A DNA stretch of 64,000 nucleotides from Henckelia pumila. Taxonomy: Eukaryota; Streptophyta; Magnoliopsida; Lamiales; Gesneriaceae. Each line of letters starts with the position of its first letter. Position 1 is the stretch's first letter. A model generated the notes under the pieces. It saw nothing but the letters and a program-made list of their open reading frames with translations. It searched no databases and was not told the DNA's origin. The translations under genes and the position numbers were made by a program. Positions 1 through 10,682 of this stretch are shown here, one piece after another. The stretch covers positions 6,262,001 through 6,326,000 of the forward strand of contig NC_133123.1 of assembly GCF_033568475.1 (NCBI RefSeq). The letters are read 5' to 3'.

Positions 1-1
1 C

Positions 2-2460
2 TCTTATTGGTTGAAGGAGTTCTCAACTACTGATGCTCCGATCAAACTGCCGGCCCAGAAGACATCTCTCAAAGCTCCATTCAGGCTACTGACTAATATC
101 GTGGCCAAGAATCTTCTGGCCAAGGCTGGATCTTACGACAAGGTGACGCTGGAGAAATTTCAATACATGGCTTGTATTGCCTCCAAGATCAACATAAACT
201 GGTCAGACATTCTGTTCAATATTCTATGTGAAATGATCAGGGGCAAAGGGCAATCCGAGGGATTTGCTTTGCAAATCTGCCACATCTTGGGCGTCCTTGG
301 AGTGGACTTTTCCAAGACTGAGCCTCTGCATCCCACCAAATGGCTCAACAAGTCTACGATTCTCAAATTCCTGAACAAGAAAGAGACTGCGGTCGACACC
401 TTGCCCTCAACCGCAAAGGTTATTGCTATCCCTCAACCGCTTTCAACGGTTCCGGTCGTGGCCAAACCAGTCCATACCAAAAAGTCTGCCAAGCGTCAAC
501 TGATCATCGAATCTGACTCTGAAGATGAATCACGTGAGAATGTTCCACTGATTCAAGCTTTCAGCAAGTCATCCCCTTCAGTCTCCAAAGCAGCTGTGTC
601 ATCCACGCCTGCAGGCGAGAAGAAGAGGCAGCACAAGAAGCTAAAGTCTCTTTCTGGACTTGCTCCTACCCTGCCAACGGTCGAGACTACTACCGTTGTT
701 GCTTCTACTGCTCCTCGTCCTACAAAGGGTGTGATAATCCGGGAAGGTGCCTCATCAGCTCCTGAGGTCACTCTAGCTGATCCCAAAGACAAAGGAAAAG
801 GTGTGATGATCTACACACCCAAGGCTCAACCAGCAGCTACGATAGAACTCAATATGATCATCTCTCACGTGCTCCGTACTGTCAAGCGTCATCTACAACG
901 TTTTGACAGATGGCATCACTCCCGCACTCACTTGACACTCGCTCAAATATTTCCTAAATGGAAATCTCTAAACGTCATTGAGCAGAAGATGCTTCTATTT
1001 GCTGATACTGAAGACATCGTGGAGGCTCTGGGAAGAAGACATCTCATAGACTTGAAGCTTCGAGGAAGCCTGCTATCTCTGCTAATTAATGAGCGTGTCA
1101 AGAATTTCAAATCCAAGAGTCCTACCGCTGCCGATGACTTTGTGATTTTGACTGGACTACAGGATAGTCTACGTCAAATCACTCAACTACTTCAGCACTT
1201 CCAAGCTCTCAACAATGTCAAAACACCAGCTTCAGCAGCCTGTTTACAAGCTTATGTGCTGGAAGCACAAGTGATGATGAAAACCTTTCTCACTCAAGAT
1301 CAGGGTGAAGAAGACGTCTATGCTCTCCCCTCTTCAGATGGGATTCTGACCGATCTCATCACTGCTGACCTCTTTCAATCATCTGCTCTAAGATCGAGTG
1401 TGGCAGCATCTTCATCGGTCGACCCCTCCTCAACCGCAGTCCAAGCAGTTACTCAACCGGAAGCAGTTGTGATGCTCACTCCTCTCCAGTGACGACCACT
1501 CACACTTCTCCCGGTCATTCACAAGATGTTTTAGAAGTGGTTGCACAAGAGATACCTGTCACCTCTGTGACAGAGGCTCCTTGCAGTAGTGAAGCAACAG
1601 TGCCCCCAACAGAGATATCAAGCACTATTGTATCACCTGCATCTCCAGAACAGCAAGTGACTGATGCTGATCCAGCACTTCAACCGTCTCCATCTACTGA
1701 AAAGTTTATGGAAGATCTCATTATGGATGAACCAAGTGCTGATCCTGGTACTCCACCAACCATATTGGCTGCAGTCGAAACTATTACATCTCCAACTGTA
1801 TCATTATTGGAAGGTCCATCGGGTAGCTCTCCAGCCAGTTCACCCGCACCACATCATCGTGAGTCTAGCCCGATTTCACCAAGAAATGACCCAGAAGGGC
1901 AAATGCTTCAGACTGATGATTCTTTAATTGAAGCCATGGCCGCAGCTCTAGATCATACCTTGATAAATCGGCTTCATGAGCTCATGCAAACGGTTAGGTC
2001 CTTCTCTCAAGACATAACAAACTCATCCTTATCAGTCGATAATTCACGTCAAACGATGATTCGGCATTTCGAGACCGTGTCTCGAGACCTTGCTCGTCTG
2101 TCCACAGAGATCACTAATCATCATCGCACTCAAATCAACACGCTCTCTACCGTCTCCGAACAAGTTATCCGATCCGAAAACCGCCTTCATAAGCAGTTGA
2201 ATGATCGGATGGACACTATGCAAGCCACTCTACTTGCTCAAATCGATGCAAAAATAGACACTATGCAAGCCTGCCTTGGCACTCAACTCACTGAGGTCAT
2301 CCTTCGACTCAACCAAGGTGATGCCAAAAAGGGGGAAGAAGAGCAACGTAGAGCAGCAGAGGCAAGAAGACGTGAAGAAGAGTCCAGAAGAAAAGAAGAA
2401 GCCGACAGAAGAAGAAGAGAAGGCGATAGGTCAGGAGGAGCCAGTTGGTTCAAAAGATGA
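2..2460 (+). pseudogene. Envelope-like ORF of a SIRE-type Ty1/copia element, partial and frameshifted
   Basis: The reading frame is open from the window edge, so its true start lies outside. It continues to a TGA at 1490-1492. A second frame, overlapping at 1489, carries on to 2460, so a frameshift near 1490 splits what is probably one protein. The first part has a globular helical N-terminal region (about 125 residues), then long Ser/Thr/Pro-rich low-complexity sequence. The second part has an acidic/Pro-rich stretch, a predicted coiled coil (roughly 1920-2300) and a very basic Glu/Arg-rich C-terminus (2335-2450). It lies just upstream of a polypurine tract and LTR, where SIRE/Maximus elements carry their extra envelope-like ORF. 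Similar proteins are abundant in Gesneriaceae annotations as I recall. I see no obvious transmembrane helix or signal peptide, so an envelope function is not supported. The position argument is good; the function is unknown. Confidence 0.65.
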
Positions 2461-2614
2461 ACAACTTATCTCTTCTTTACTTATCGCAGCTGCATTTTTT
2501 TTTTCTGTAGGTGTAATAAAAATGCTTATTGTACTTAATGAAATTCATTCTCTCAATGAAGTTCATTTTAATGCTTTCATATTGTTCTTGGAGCACTTAA
2601 GTTTTGTCATCACC

Positions 2615-2628
2615 AAAAAGGGGGAAAT
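2615..2628 (+). other. Polypurine tract of the SIRE-type element
   Basis: The purine run AAAAAGGGGGAAAT lies directly before the TGTTG that opens the LTR. This is the standard site for priming plus-strand DNA synthesis in LTR retrotransposons. Confidence 0.8.
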
Positions 2629-3961
2629 TGTTGAATCCGATATTTTGGTGATAACAAACAACAACTCATTGTATAGGAATGTGCTGCCAACCATTGTATT
2701 TCAGGAATCTACTACAACTTCTACCGGAAGCTTGTCAACCGCCTTTGCTCTCGACCGGCTGAAGTCACAAGCCTATCGACTGGCTATCAAAACCAGCAGA
2801 GGATAAATCTATCTACCAGAAGCTTGTCAACCGCCTTTGTCTCTCGACCGGTTGAAGTCACAAGCTTATCGACTGGTTATTCAAACCAGCAGAGGACAAA
2901 TATCTCTACAGGTAGAATGCCAACTGCTTTTCAGGATATCTCAAGACAAGTACCTGTGACAAGATGTTCTTTGCAAGATCTTTTATTAAAAGCAGAACCG
3001 GCGTGTCAGAAGATATGTTGACTCCTGCAATCAAGACAACAGGTTGCACCAAAATGGCAAAAACACAGAATGACTACAGATAAAGCATTCGACCGTTTAT
3101 TCCAGTTTTGGACCCTGGAAGTTGTCTGCAGTGTACGATCTTCATGCAGAATCATCAATGCATTTATGAGCATTAAATGTGCATTCAATGCAGCATCAGA
3201 ACGTTCAAAATAAAGACGTTGATGATTGACCTATATAAAGGGAAGATTGCTCAAGAAGTGACAACAACGAAACAAAAAACAAAGAGAGACAAGCAATTCA
3301 GGAAAATCTCAATCAACTCAATCACTTGAATAATATCAGAAGTCCTCATCTGATATACTTGAGCACACTTACAAGATCATTCGTTTTGCTGCTCAAATAA
3401 ACCTTCGCCTACAGTTCACATATCTGATCGTCAAGGATCATCCTAGGGTTTTCAAGCCTCTCGACCGCTCTGCAGTTTGAGAAGCTCAACTCAACTATAC
3501 TCATTGTTGAAGAGAATTGAAGCTACTCTGAAAGCTTCCACCAGTCTGATAAGAACTGAGAATCTTATCTGTGTAAATCTAGGAGTTTCGGATTAGGCAT
3601 TGGATAAGTCCTAAGTCTGAAGTGGGTGTATTACAAGACGTTGTAATAACCAAAGTCTTCTAGTGAATTCCTTCCTAAGTGGAAGAAGGGGAGACGTAGA
3701 AGGATTAAGCCTTCGAACTTCCATAAATCGTGTCTTAGTCTTTACTACTATTTATCTTACATTCTGCTCATACATTGCATTATTAACTTTGCATCACTAA
3801 AACCTCTGAACTATTTCCGCACTATTTAAGTTGTTCAAACCGTTTTAGAAGTTGAGAAAACAGATTAAGTGAACTAAACCTCACTTGATCATTTTAAAGA
3901 AGAAGAAGAAAAGTTTCAGAGTGTATTCACCCCCCCTCTACCCTCTGAACCGATCCCAACA
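2629..3961 (+). mobile_element. 3' LTR of the SIRE/Maximus-type Ty1/copia element
   Basis: The LTR opens with TGTTG and closes with CAACA, a perfect terminal inverted repeat, and is 1,333 bp long. The start (GGTGATAACAAAC close to the edge) and the C-rich end (CACCCCCCCTCTACC close to the right edge) are typical of SIRE-type LTRs. The partner 5' LTR and gag-pol would lie left of the window. The five bases after the LTR are AAGTA, the expected target duplication, which cannot be verified here. Confidence 0.85.
3232..3239 (+). promoter_or_regulatory. Putative TATA box of the SIRE-type LTR
   Basis: TATATAAAG lies about 600 bp into the LTR, followed by an A-rich leader, as expected for the U3/R boundary of a copia LTR. 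The call rests on sequence and position only. Confidence 0.5.
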
Positions 3962-5775
3962 AAGTATTATAAATTTTTTTTGCCGCTTAATTTTTTACTT
4001 TTTAATCATGACTATGTTGTTTTTTTTGTTTGAACTTCTTGATTCTTCTATTAAAATCATCAATCCTCTCGTTATCTTCAATCATTATGATAACTTTTTT
4101 GGAGACGAATGACTTTGATTCTCTTTATAAGGTTGTGTTGTTTTGTTTGTGGTTATTATTCTCTTATCATCATTTTGTATTTTATTCATTTTATGAATAT
4201 TTGGTTTTAATTATCTGTAATAGCTATAATTTTTGACTTTTTAAAAACTCTAATTTTGAATTAAAAAGCGCTTTTTTAAGCACTTATTTTTCCATCCAAA
4301 CATCTTATTAACTAAAAAACGCTTTTTTTAATAAAAAAAGTGCTTCTTTAGTCTGGCTTTTGATACCAAACGGGGCCAAAGCATTTTTTATTTTTCCAAA
4401 ATACACGGTCGCTACAATATAAAATACATTTAATAAATATACAAATATTGGAATTAATATTTTAAATTAATTTTCAAGTGTGCATGTCGGATATTTCTCA
4501 ATAGAATAATCAATAAATGACACTACAACGTTTATTCAAACAGTGTCACTTAGTTCAGATATTTCACTATAACAATTACTGCAAGGCTTGAACCACGACA
4601 TTACGACTATGCTTTATTTTCAATTTAATTGATGCTTTCTTTGATTTAATTATACTTATCATATAAGAAGGTTATGTGATCGTAAACAAGTCGAATTATT
4701 TTAAATTCATATCCAATCTAGAAAATTTGATTAATTTTAATTAATTTTGAGATTTTAAATATTCACGGTTATTCAATTCGGACTTTTGTATTATCTACAA
4801 AATTCTAGCAATATTCAAAATAGATTTTTTTAAAGTTTTAGAAATTCAATTGATTTTCGAATTTTACTTTCAAAAATCTTACAAAAGTCAACCAACATTC
4901 AAAACTGATGACAAATTGGTTGAATTCATTAACATAAAAATATTAAAACATAAAGTAAAATTATAAATTATCAACAATTTTCTTTGATCCAACCAAATAT
5001 TTGATGTATTTTTAAAAATAATTATTTACATAAAAATTTTCTCTTTTCCCTCTTTCTTCTCTCTCGTCTCGTCTCGTCTCTATCTCACACTTTTTATCTT
5101 CAAATGTACTTTTATATTTGCACTTTTTAATTATCATTTTTTATCTTAGAAATTTTTTTTTTCCATTTTTTGAACAAGAATTAAATACTTTCTTAAGTCA
5201 TTAATATTTTTACAATAGTTTGAAATCAAAACAAAATTAAAATTATAAGTTTTTTTAAAAATTATTATGAAAATCATAAAAATTTGTTGCACATAAAATT
5301 AAAAGACGTTAAGTTTTTCAATAAATAAAATTTAAAATTTTTTTGTTAACTTTTGAAACTGATTTTTTCCGTATTTTCAATTATTATGTAAATTAATATA
5401 TTTTTATTCAAAAATTATATTTACTCAATTGTAAATAATATTTTTGAATATTTTTTACATGAAGATTTATATTATAAATTAAAACATAAGATTTTTGATT
5501 TAATAAAATAACAACTTTTTTAAAAATTAATGGTATATAAAAATACCAACAAATAGATGTATATAAATTTATTTAAGTGATTTAAATTTTAAATAAATAA
5601 AATCTATGCATTTTAATAAATTAAAAGTTATTTCAAACTGATATACATGTTAAATAATTATTAGTTCAAATAGATCAATGAAGAAGAATAAGTTATAACA
5701 AACTTAAAATTACATATCAAAATTAAACAATTCAATTATAAATAAAATATGTGGCGTAATATTCAAAATCATGGA
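3962..5775. other. AT-rich intergenic sequence without a supported gene
   Basis: Only short low-complexity ORFs occur. Around 4260-4376 an AAGCGCTTTTTT-rich stretch ends in ACCAAACGGGGCC, which resembles one end of a small TIR transposon, but I cannot define the other end. The rest is A/T-rich without recognisable structure. Confidence 0.6.
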
Positions 5776-5784
5776 TATTAATAT

Positions 5785-5899
5785 GGGAAAATAAGTTTTT
5801 TGGTCCATTAATTTGTCCATGTTTTGATTTTGGTCCATTAACTTTTTCGATGTGGGTTTTGGTACATTAACTTTGCATTTTCAGTATTTTTTGGTCCAA
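5785..5899 (+). repeat. Left terminal inverted repeat of the Mutator-type MITE
   Basis: It contains repeated TTTTGGTCCATTAA-like blocks and pairs with the right terminus at 10560-10673, with a few mismatches. Confidence 0.85.
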
Positions 5900-5972
5900 C
5901 TACATACGTGTCAACTTTTGATTGGTCCAAAATGATGACATGGACCAATAAAAAACTGACACGTATGCAGTT

Positions 5973-7965
5973 TGTTATGATCGAATACGGTGTGTAGAAG
6001 GGGTGAATGCACACTTTTAAAATATTTCTTGAGCTACAATAACTCGGTTCTTGAAATATTGACCACCGATGAATTATATCGGGTTTGGTTTTCAAACCAA
6101 GCGGAAGACACCCGAAATAATCATTCGTAGAAAATTATTTATCATTTTGTAAATCATTTTAAAAAGATGCAAGTTGATATATGAAAACAGTTTAGTTAAA
6201 GCATTTTATCAAACACTTTGAATGCAACATTTAGGTATTTTATCAAACACTTAAAATGCTTCAACAATGCAATCAAAACAGTAGCAATGAATAAATTCAA
6301 GAAATAAAGAGACAAAGATTTGTTTATGGATGTTCGGAGATTTCAACAACTCCTAAGTCACCCCTTCTTCCACCTCGGAAGGATCCACTAGAAGACTTTA
6401 AATTTTACAAGAAATTTGCAAAACCCCGATCCGGTTTAGGACTTACCCACTGACTAAATAAGAAATCCTAGCCACTCAAATGAATATTGTAGGCCGCAAC
6501 CTCACAATTCGCATAATATTTAACGTCTTTATGCCAAGACTACAAACACAATCTTTAACGTCTTTGTGTAAAGACTCTCACTCAACTAATCTTTGAAATG
6601 CATATCTCGTATGTGTGTGAGTGAGCTCTCTTCAACTGATATATAAAGATTTCGGACAAGGAAAAGTGTTCTAGAAATTTGGTTCGGTGTGAAGAACTTG
6701 GCAGTGAGCGCTCATCTTTCTTCTTGTTCTTCACACCTTGGGATTTTCTCACAATCTAGCTGATTTATTCAAGTAGGCTGCCCATGATGTTGTTCTCCTT
6801 CAAAAGATTTTGTTTGAACTCCAAGATGTTGTATTTATAGGCTCCAAGAGTGATATAGCCGTTAGACACAGAAATAGAGCAGTTGGAAACTCTGTTTTTG
6901 TACCTTTTCTGAAACGTTAAAATGAGTTCCACTAAACTTATCTTGGTAAACTAAATTTGGTGCGAAACTTGTACTGTTGAATTTTCGGCATTGTAGTAGT
7001 TGAGCGATCTTCAATTTGGTTAGGTAAACTACTCTTGGACAACTTCAGTTTAGGTAGTAGTTTAGCAACTTTAGAGACATATGAACACTCTAGTGTTGTA
7101 TCTCTTTATTCGTTGATTTTTGGGCAACGTTATAAACATAAAAGTTGTAGCCCTTGATCTTAGATTTCCAACGCCACCATAATCAATCAATTCGGAGTTC
7201 ATATTCAAACGTTATGCTCAAAATACCAGAACTTCTCAAAATCAGTTTAGCACAGAATCAGTTGAGTGCATGCAATCAGTTTAGTGCTATATCTCTTGAT
7301 TCGTTGATTTTTGGGCAAAGTTATAAACATGAAAGTTATAGAATTTTTTTTTAGATTTCCATTGAATTAAGAATCACTCAATTTGGAGTTCATATGCAAA
7401 AGTTATGCTTAATACACAAGACTATGCCAGAACTTCTGCTCTGCAAAATTTCGTTTCCAAACCAGTAATTGCAAAGAGGTTTAGCATCTCCTTAGGTTCC
7501 GATTCAGTCTTTGAATTGTGAATATGATTTATATATAATTATATTATATTTCCAACGCATGGTGAATCGTTCCATTCGGATTATCGAGCTGCAAGATATG
7601 GCCAAAATACTGGAACTGCTCGAGGTAAACTGATGGTGTATTTTCTGCTAAACTCATCGAATTCAGTTTGGCATTGAGACATTTGTTTAACCAAGATAAC
7701 ATCCGTTTTTGCTCAACTGACATGAAATAGAATATGTTCAAAATTGAGTTTTCTTTCTATTTGCTTTGGCGGATAATAATTTTCATCTCTGATCTATGAC
7801 ATATTATTGAAATAGTAGAGCTCGCCAGAGATTTAGTTTGCTCACTTTGAGTTTTGACTTCCATATTGAGTTATCAACTTCACACTTAGAGTAAATATGT
7901 TAGAAACACAATAAAAAGTTTTTTTATCATCAAAATAAGGATTGCTTGTGTTCCAAAACCCAAAA
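5973..7965 (-). mobile_element. SIRE-type LTR, minus orientation (3' LTR of the inserted element)
   Basis: It starts TGTTATGATCG, followed by the GTGTGTAGAAGGGGTGAAT signature that is the reverse complement of the SIRE LTR end at 3930-3961. From about 6296 it is strongly similar to 8885-10556. After its right edge comes ATCTCCCCTTTTTT, a minus-strand polypurine tract, so this is the 3' LTR of a minus-strand element. The edge itself has decayed: CCCAAAA where the partner copy has CCAACA. Confidence 0.75.
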
Positions 7966-8884
7966 ATCTCCCCTTTTTTGATGATCACAAAACTTGGATA
8001 AAAATATGAATATTTAAACTCAAGTAATGAAAAAATCATATTTTTATTTAACATATTTCTCCCCCTTTTTGTGTGAATCAAAAAGATTAAAAAAAATTCT
8101 CCCCCTTAAAATTATAACTAGCTCTCCCCCTATATTTTATAAAGGTAGAGGGGTGAATAACTCATGAAAACAACTTCAATGAAATATGTATGCAAAAAAT
8201 AAATAAATAAATAAATAAATTTTCATCCTCACTTGACTATTTTGGTAAAAGAGATCGCATTTCTGGACAACAATGTCGAAACAAAAATAAGCGAGGGAAG
8301 TGTTTGAAAATATCACATGCTATGAATTTTATTCACTCACAAAGATCAAGAGATAATTAAAAATTGACTTGAGCAAATCATCTTCTATATTTCTCTACTT
8401 TTGCCACCATATATAGTCAACAAGTATAAATAGATCAAGAAGTTGTAAAATATCATTGTGATCCCAAAATAAGTAATCTTATGATGTGTTCTTTCAATGA
8501 TGATTCTAAAAAGATTTAAGCGTATAGAGGGTATTCACATAGAAAAATATTGATCTCACAATGATATTACTTCTCCTCTTTTCCACAAACACAAGTGATT
8601 ACTTATGCAAGTAGAGAAAATACATTGGAACTGAAATCATTTTTCGAATAAACGGATTTGGTATTTGGAATTATAAAGCGCAAATATATGGAAGATACAA
8701 TTGTAAGTCAAAAATCATTACTCTCCCTATCTTTATAATATGATCATAAAAGAATTTTAAAGAGCAAACAAAAAGTGCTGTATCATATATCATTTCATAA
8801 ATTTTAAATTTTCAAAAATATGAAATGCACAAAATATCTAACACAAATAATCAAGTTGAGCAATTAGCAAGCTTCATAAAAAAT
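7966..8884 (-). other. Short internal remnant between the two LTR copies
   Basis: No gag or pol coding sequence is visible. On the minus strand there are several GGGGGAG-type purine tracts (7968-7977, 8061-8068, 8099-8106, 8123-8129), as found near the 3' end of SIRE-type elements. At about 8140-8157 the text GTAGAGGGGTGAATAA resembles an LTR edge, so part of 8130-8884 may be a diverged LTR start. The rest is unclassified AT-rich sequence. Confidence 0.5.
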
Positions 8885-10556
8885 TGCAAGAAATAAAGAG
8901 ACAAGAATTTGTTTATGGATGTTTGGAGATTTCAACAACTCCTACGTCACTCCTTCTTCCACCTCGAAAGGATCCACTAGAAGACTTTGAATTTTACAAG
9001 AAATTTGCAAAACCCCGATCCGATTTAGGACTTACCCACTGCCTAAACAAGAACTCCTAGCCACTCAAATGATTGTAGGCCGCAACCTCACAATCCGCAT
9101 AATATTTAACGTCTTTATGTCAAGACTATAAACACAATCTTTAACGTCTTTGTGTAAAGACTCTCACTGAACTAATATTTGAAATACATCTCTCGTATGT
9201 GTGTGAGTGGGCTCTCTTCAACTGATATATAAAGATTTCGGACAGGAAAAGTGTTCTAGAAACTTGGTTTGGCATGAAGAACTTGGCAGTGAGCGCTCAT
9301 CTTTTTTCTTGTTCTTCACACCTTGGGCTTTTCTCTCAATCTTGCTGATTTATTCAAGTAGGCTGCCCATGATGTTGATTTCCTTCAAAAACTTTTGTTT
9401 GAACTCCAAGATGTTGTATTTATAGGCTCCAAGAGTGATATAGCCGTTAGACACAGAAATAGAGCGGTTGGAAACTTTTGTACTGTTTATGTACCTTTTC
9501 TGGAACATTAAAATGAGTTCCACTAAACTTATCTTGGTAAACTGAATTTGGTACGAAACTGGTACTATAGCAGTTTCGGCACTGTAGTAGTTGACCGATC
9601 TTCAGTTTGGGTGGGTAAACTACTCTTGGCTAACTTCAGTTTAGGTAGTAGTGTAGCAACTTTAGAGACATGTGATCAGTCTAGTGTTGTATCTCTTTAT
9701 TCGTTTATTTTTTACCAAAGTGATAAACATAAAAGTTGTAGCCCTTGATCTAAGCTTTCCAACGCTACCAGAATCAATCAATTCAGAGTTCATATGCAAA
9801 CGTTTTTCCTGAAATACCAGAGCTTCTCAAAATCGGTTTAGCACAAAATCAGTTGAGTGCATGCGATCAGTTTAGTGCTATATCTCTTGATTCGTTGATT
9901 TTTGGGCAAAGTGATAAACATGAAAGTTGTAGAATTTCCCTTGGAGTTCCATCAAATCAAGAATCACTCAATTTGGAGTTCATATGCGAAAGTTATGCTT
10001 AATATAGCAAACTATGCCTGAAATTCTGCTCTGCAGAATTTCTTTTCCAAACCAGTAACTTCAAAGCAGTTTAGCATCTCGTTAGGTTCCGATTCAGTCT
10101 TTGACTTGTGAATATGATTTTCAGATCATTTTCTTATATTTCCAACGCATGGTGAATCGTTGTATTTGGATTATCGAGATGCAAGATATGACCAAAATAC
10201 TGAAACTGCTCGAGGTACACTGATGGTGTATTTGTTTTGCTAAACTCATCGGATTCATTTTGGTATTGAGACGTCTGTTTAACCAAGATAACATCCGTTT
10301 TTGATCAAATGACGTGAAATAAAATATGTTCCAAATTGAGTTTTTTTTAGTCACTTTGGCGGATAATCATTTTCATCTCTGATCTATGATATATCATTGA
10401 AGTAGTAGAGCTCGCCAGAGATTTAGTTTTGCTCACTTTGAGTTTTGGCTTCCATTTTGAGTTATCAACTTTACACTTAGAGAAAATATGTTAGAAACAC
10501 AATAACAAGTTTTGTTATCATCAAAATTAGGATTGTTTCTATTCCAAAAACCAACA
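8885..10556 (-). mobile_element. Second SIRE-type LTR copy, minus orientation
   Basis: It matches 6296-7965 almost throughout and ends CCAACA directly beside the right half of the MITE. The first ~320 bp of the other copy (5973-6296) have no clear counterpart at the left of this one. The target duplication is degenerate at best (AGTT left, AATT right). Confidence 0.7.
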
Positions 10557-10559
10557 AAT

Positions 10560-10673
10560 TTGGACCAAAAAACACTGAAAATGCAAAGTTAGTGTACCAA
10601 AACCATATCGAAAAAGTTAATGGACCAAAACCCAAAAGTTGTAAAGTTACTGGACCAAAAAACTTATTTTTTC
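10560..10673 (-). repeat. Right terminal inverted repeat of the Mutator-type MITE
   Basis: Its reverse complement matches 5785-5899. The TGGACCAAAAAAC blocks mirror the GTTTTTTGGTCCA blocks of the left end. Confidence 0.85.
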
Positions 10674-10682
10674 TATTAATAT

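Larger units (their letters stand above)
5785..10673. mobile_element. Mutator-type MITE split by an LTR element
   Basis: The element starts GGGAAAATAAG and ends CTTATTTTTTC, flanked on both sides by the 9-bp duplication TATTAATAT (5776-5784 and 10674-10682). About 115 bp at the left end (5785-5899) is the reverse complement of the right end (10560-10673). The inverted repeat extends inward on the left: ACTACATACGTGTCA is mirrored at TGACACGTATGCAG (about 5957-5970). Without the insertion the MITE would be a foldback of about 300 bp. A 9-bp duplication is characteristic of Mutator-like transposons. The flank is itself a near palindrome, which slightly weakens that evidence. No transposase is present. 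Confidence 0.8.

Noticed and set aside
2-2460. Retroviral envelope gene proper
   Set aside because: No signal peptide or transmembrane helix can be seen; only its position is envelope-like.
2276-2806. 176-residue ORF overlapping the end of the envelope-like ORF
   Set aside because: It reads the same purine-rich coding DNA in another frame and runs through the polypurine tract into the LTR.
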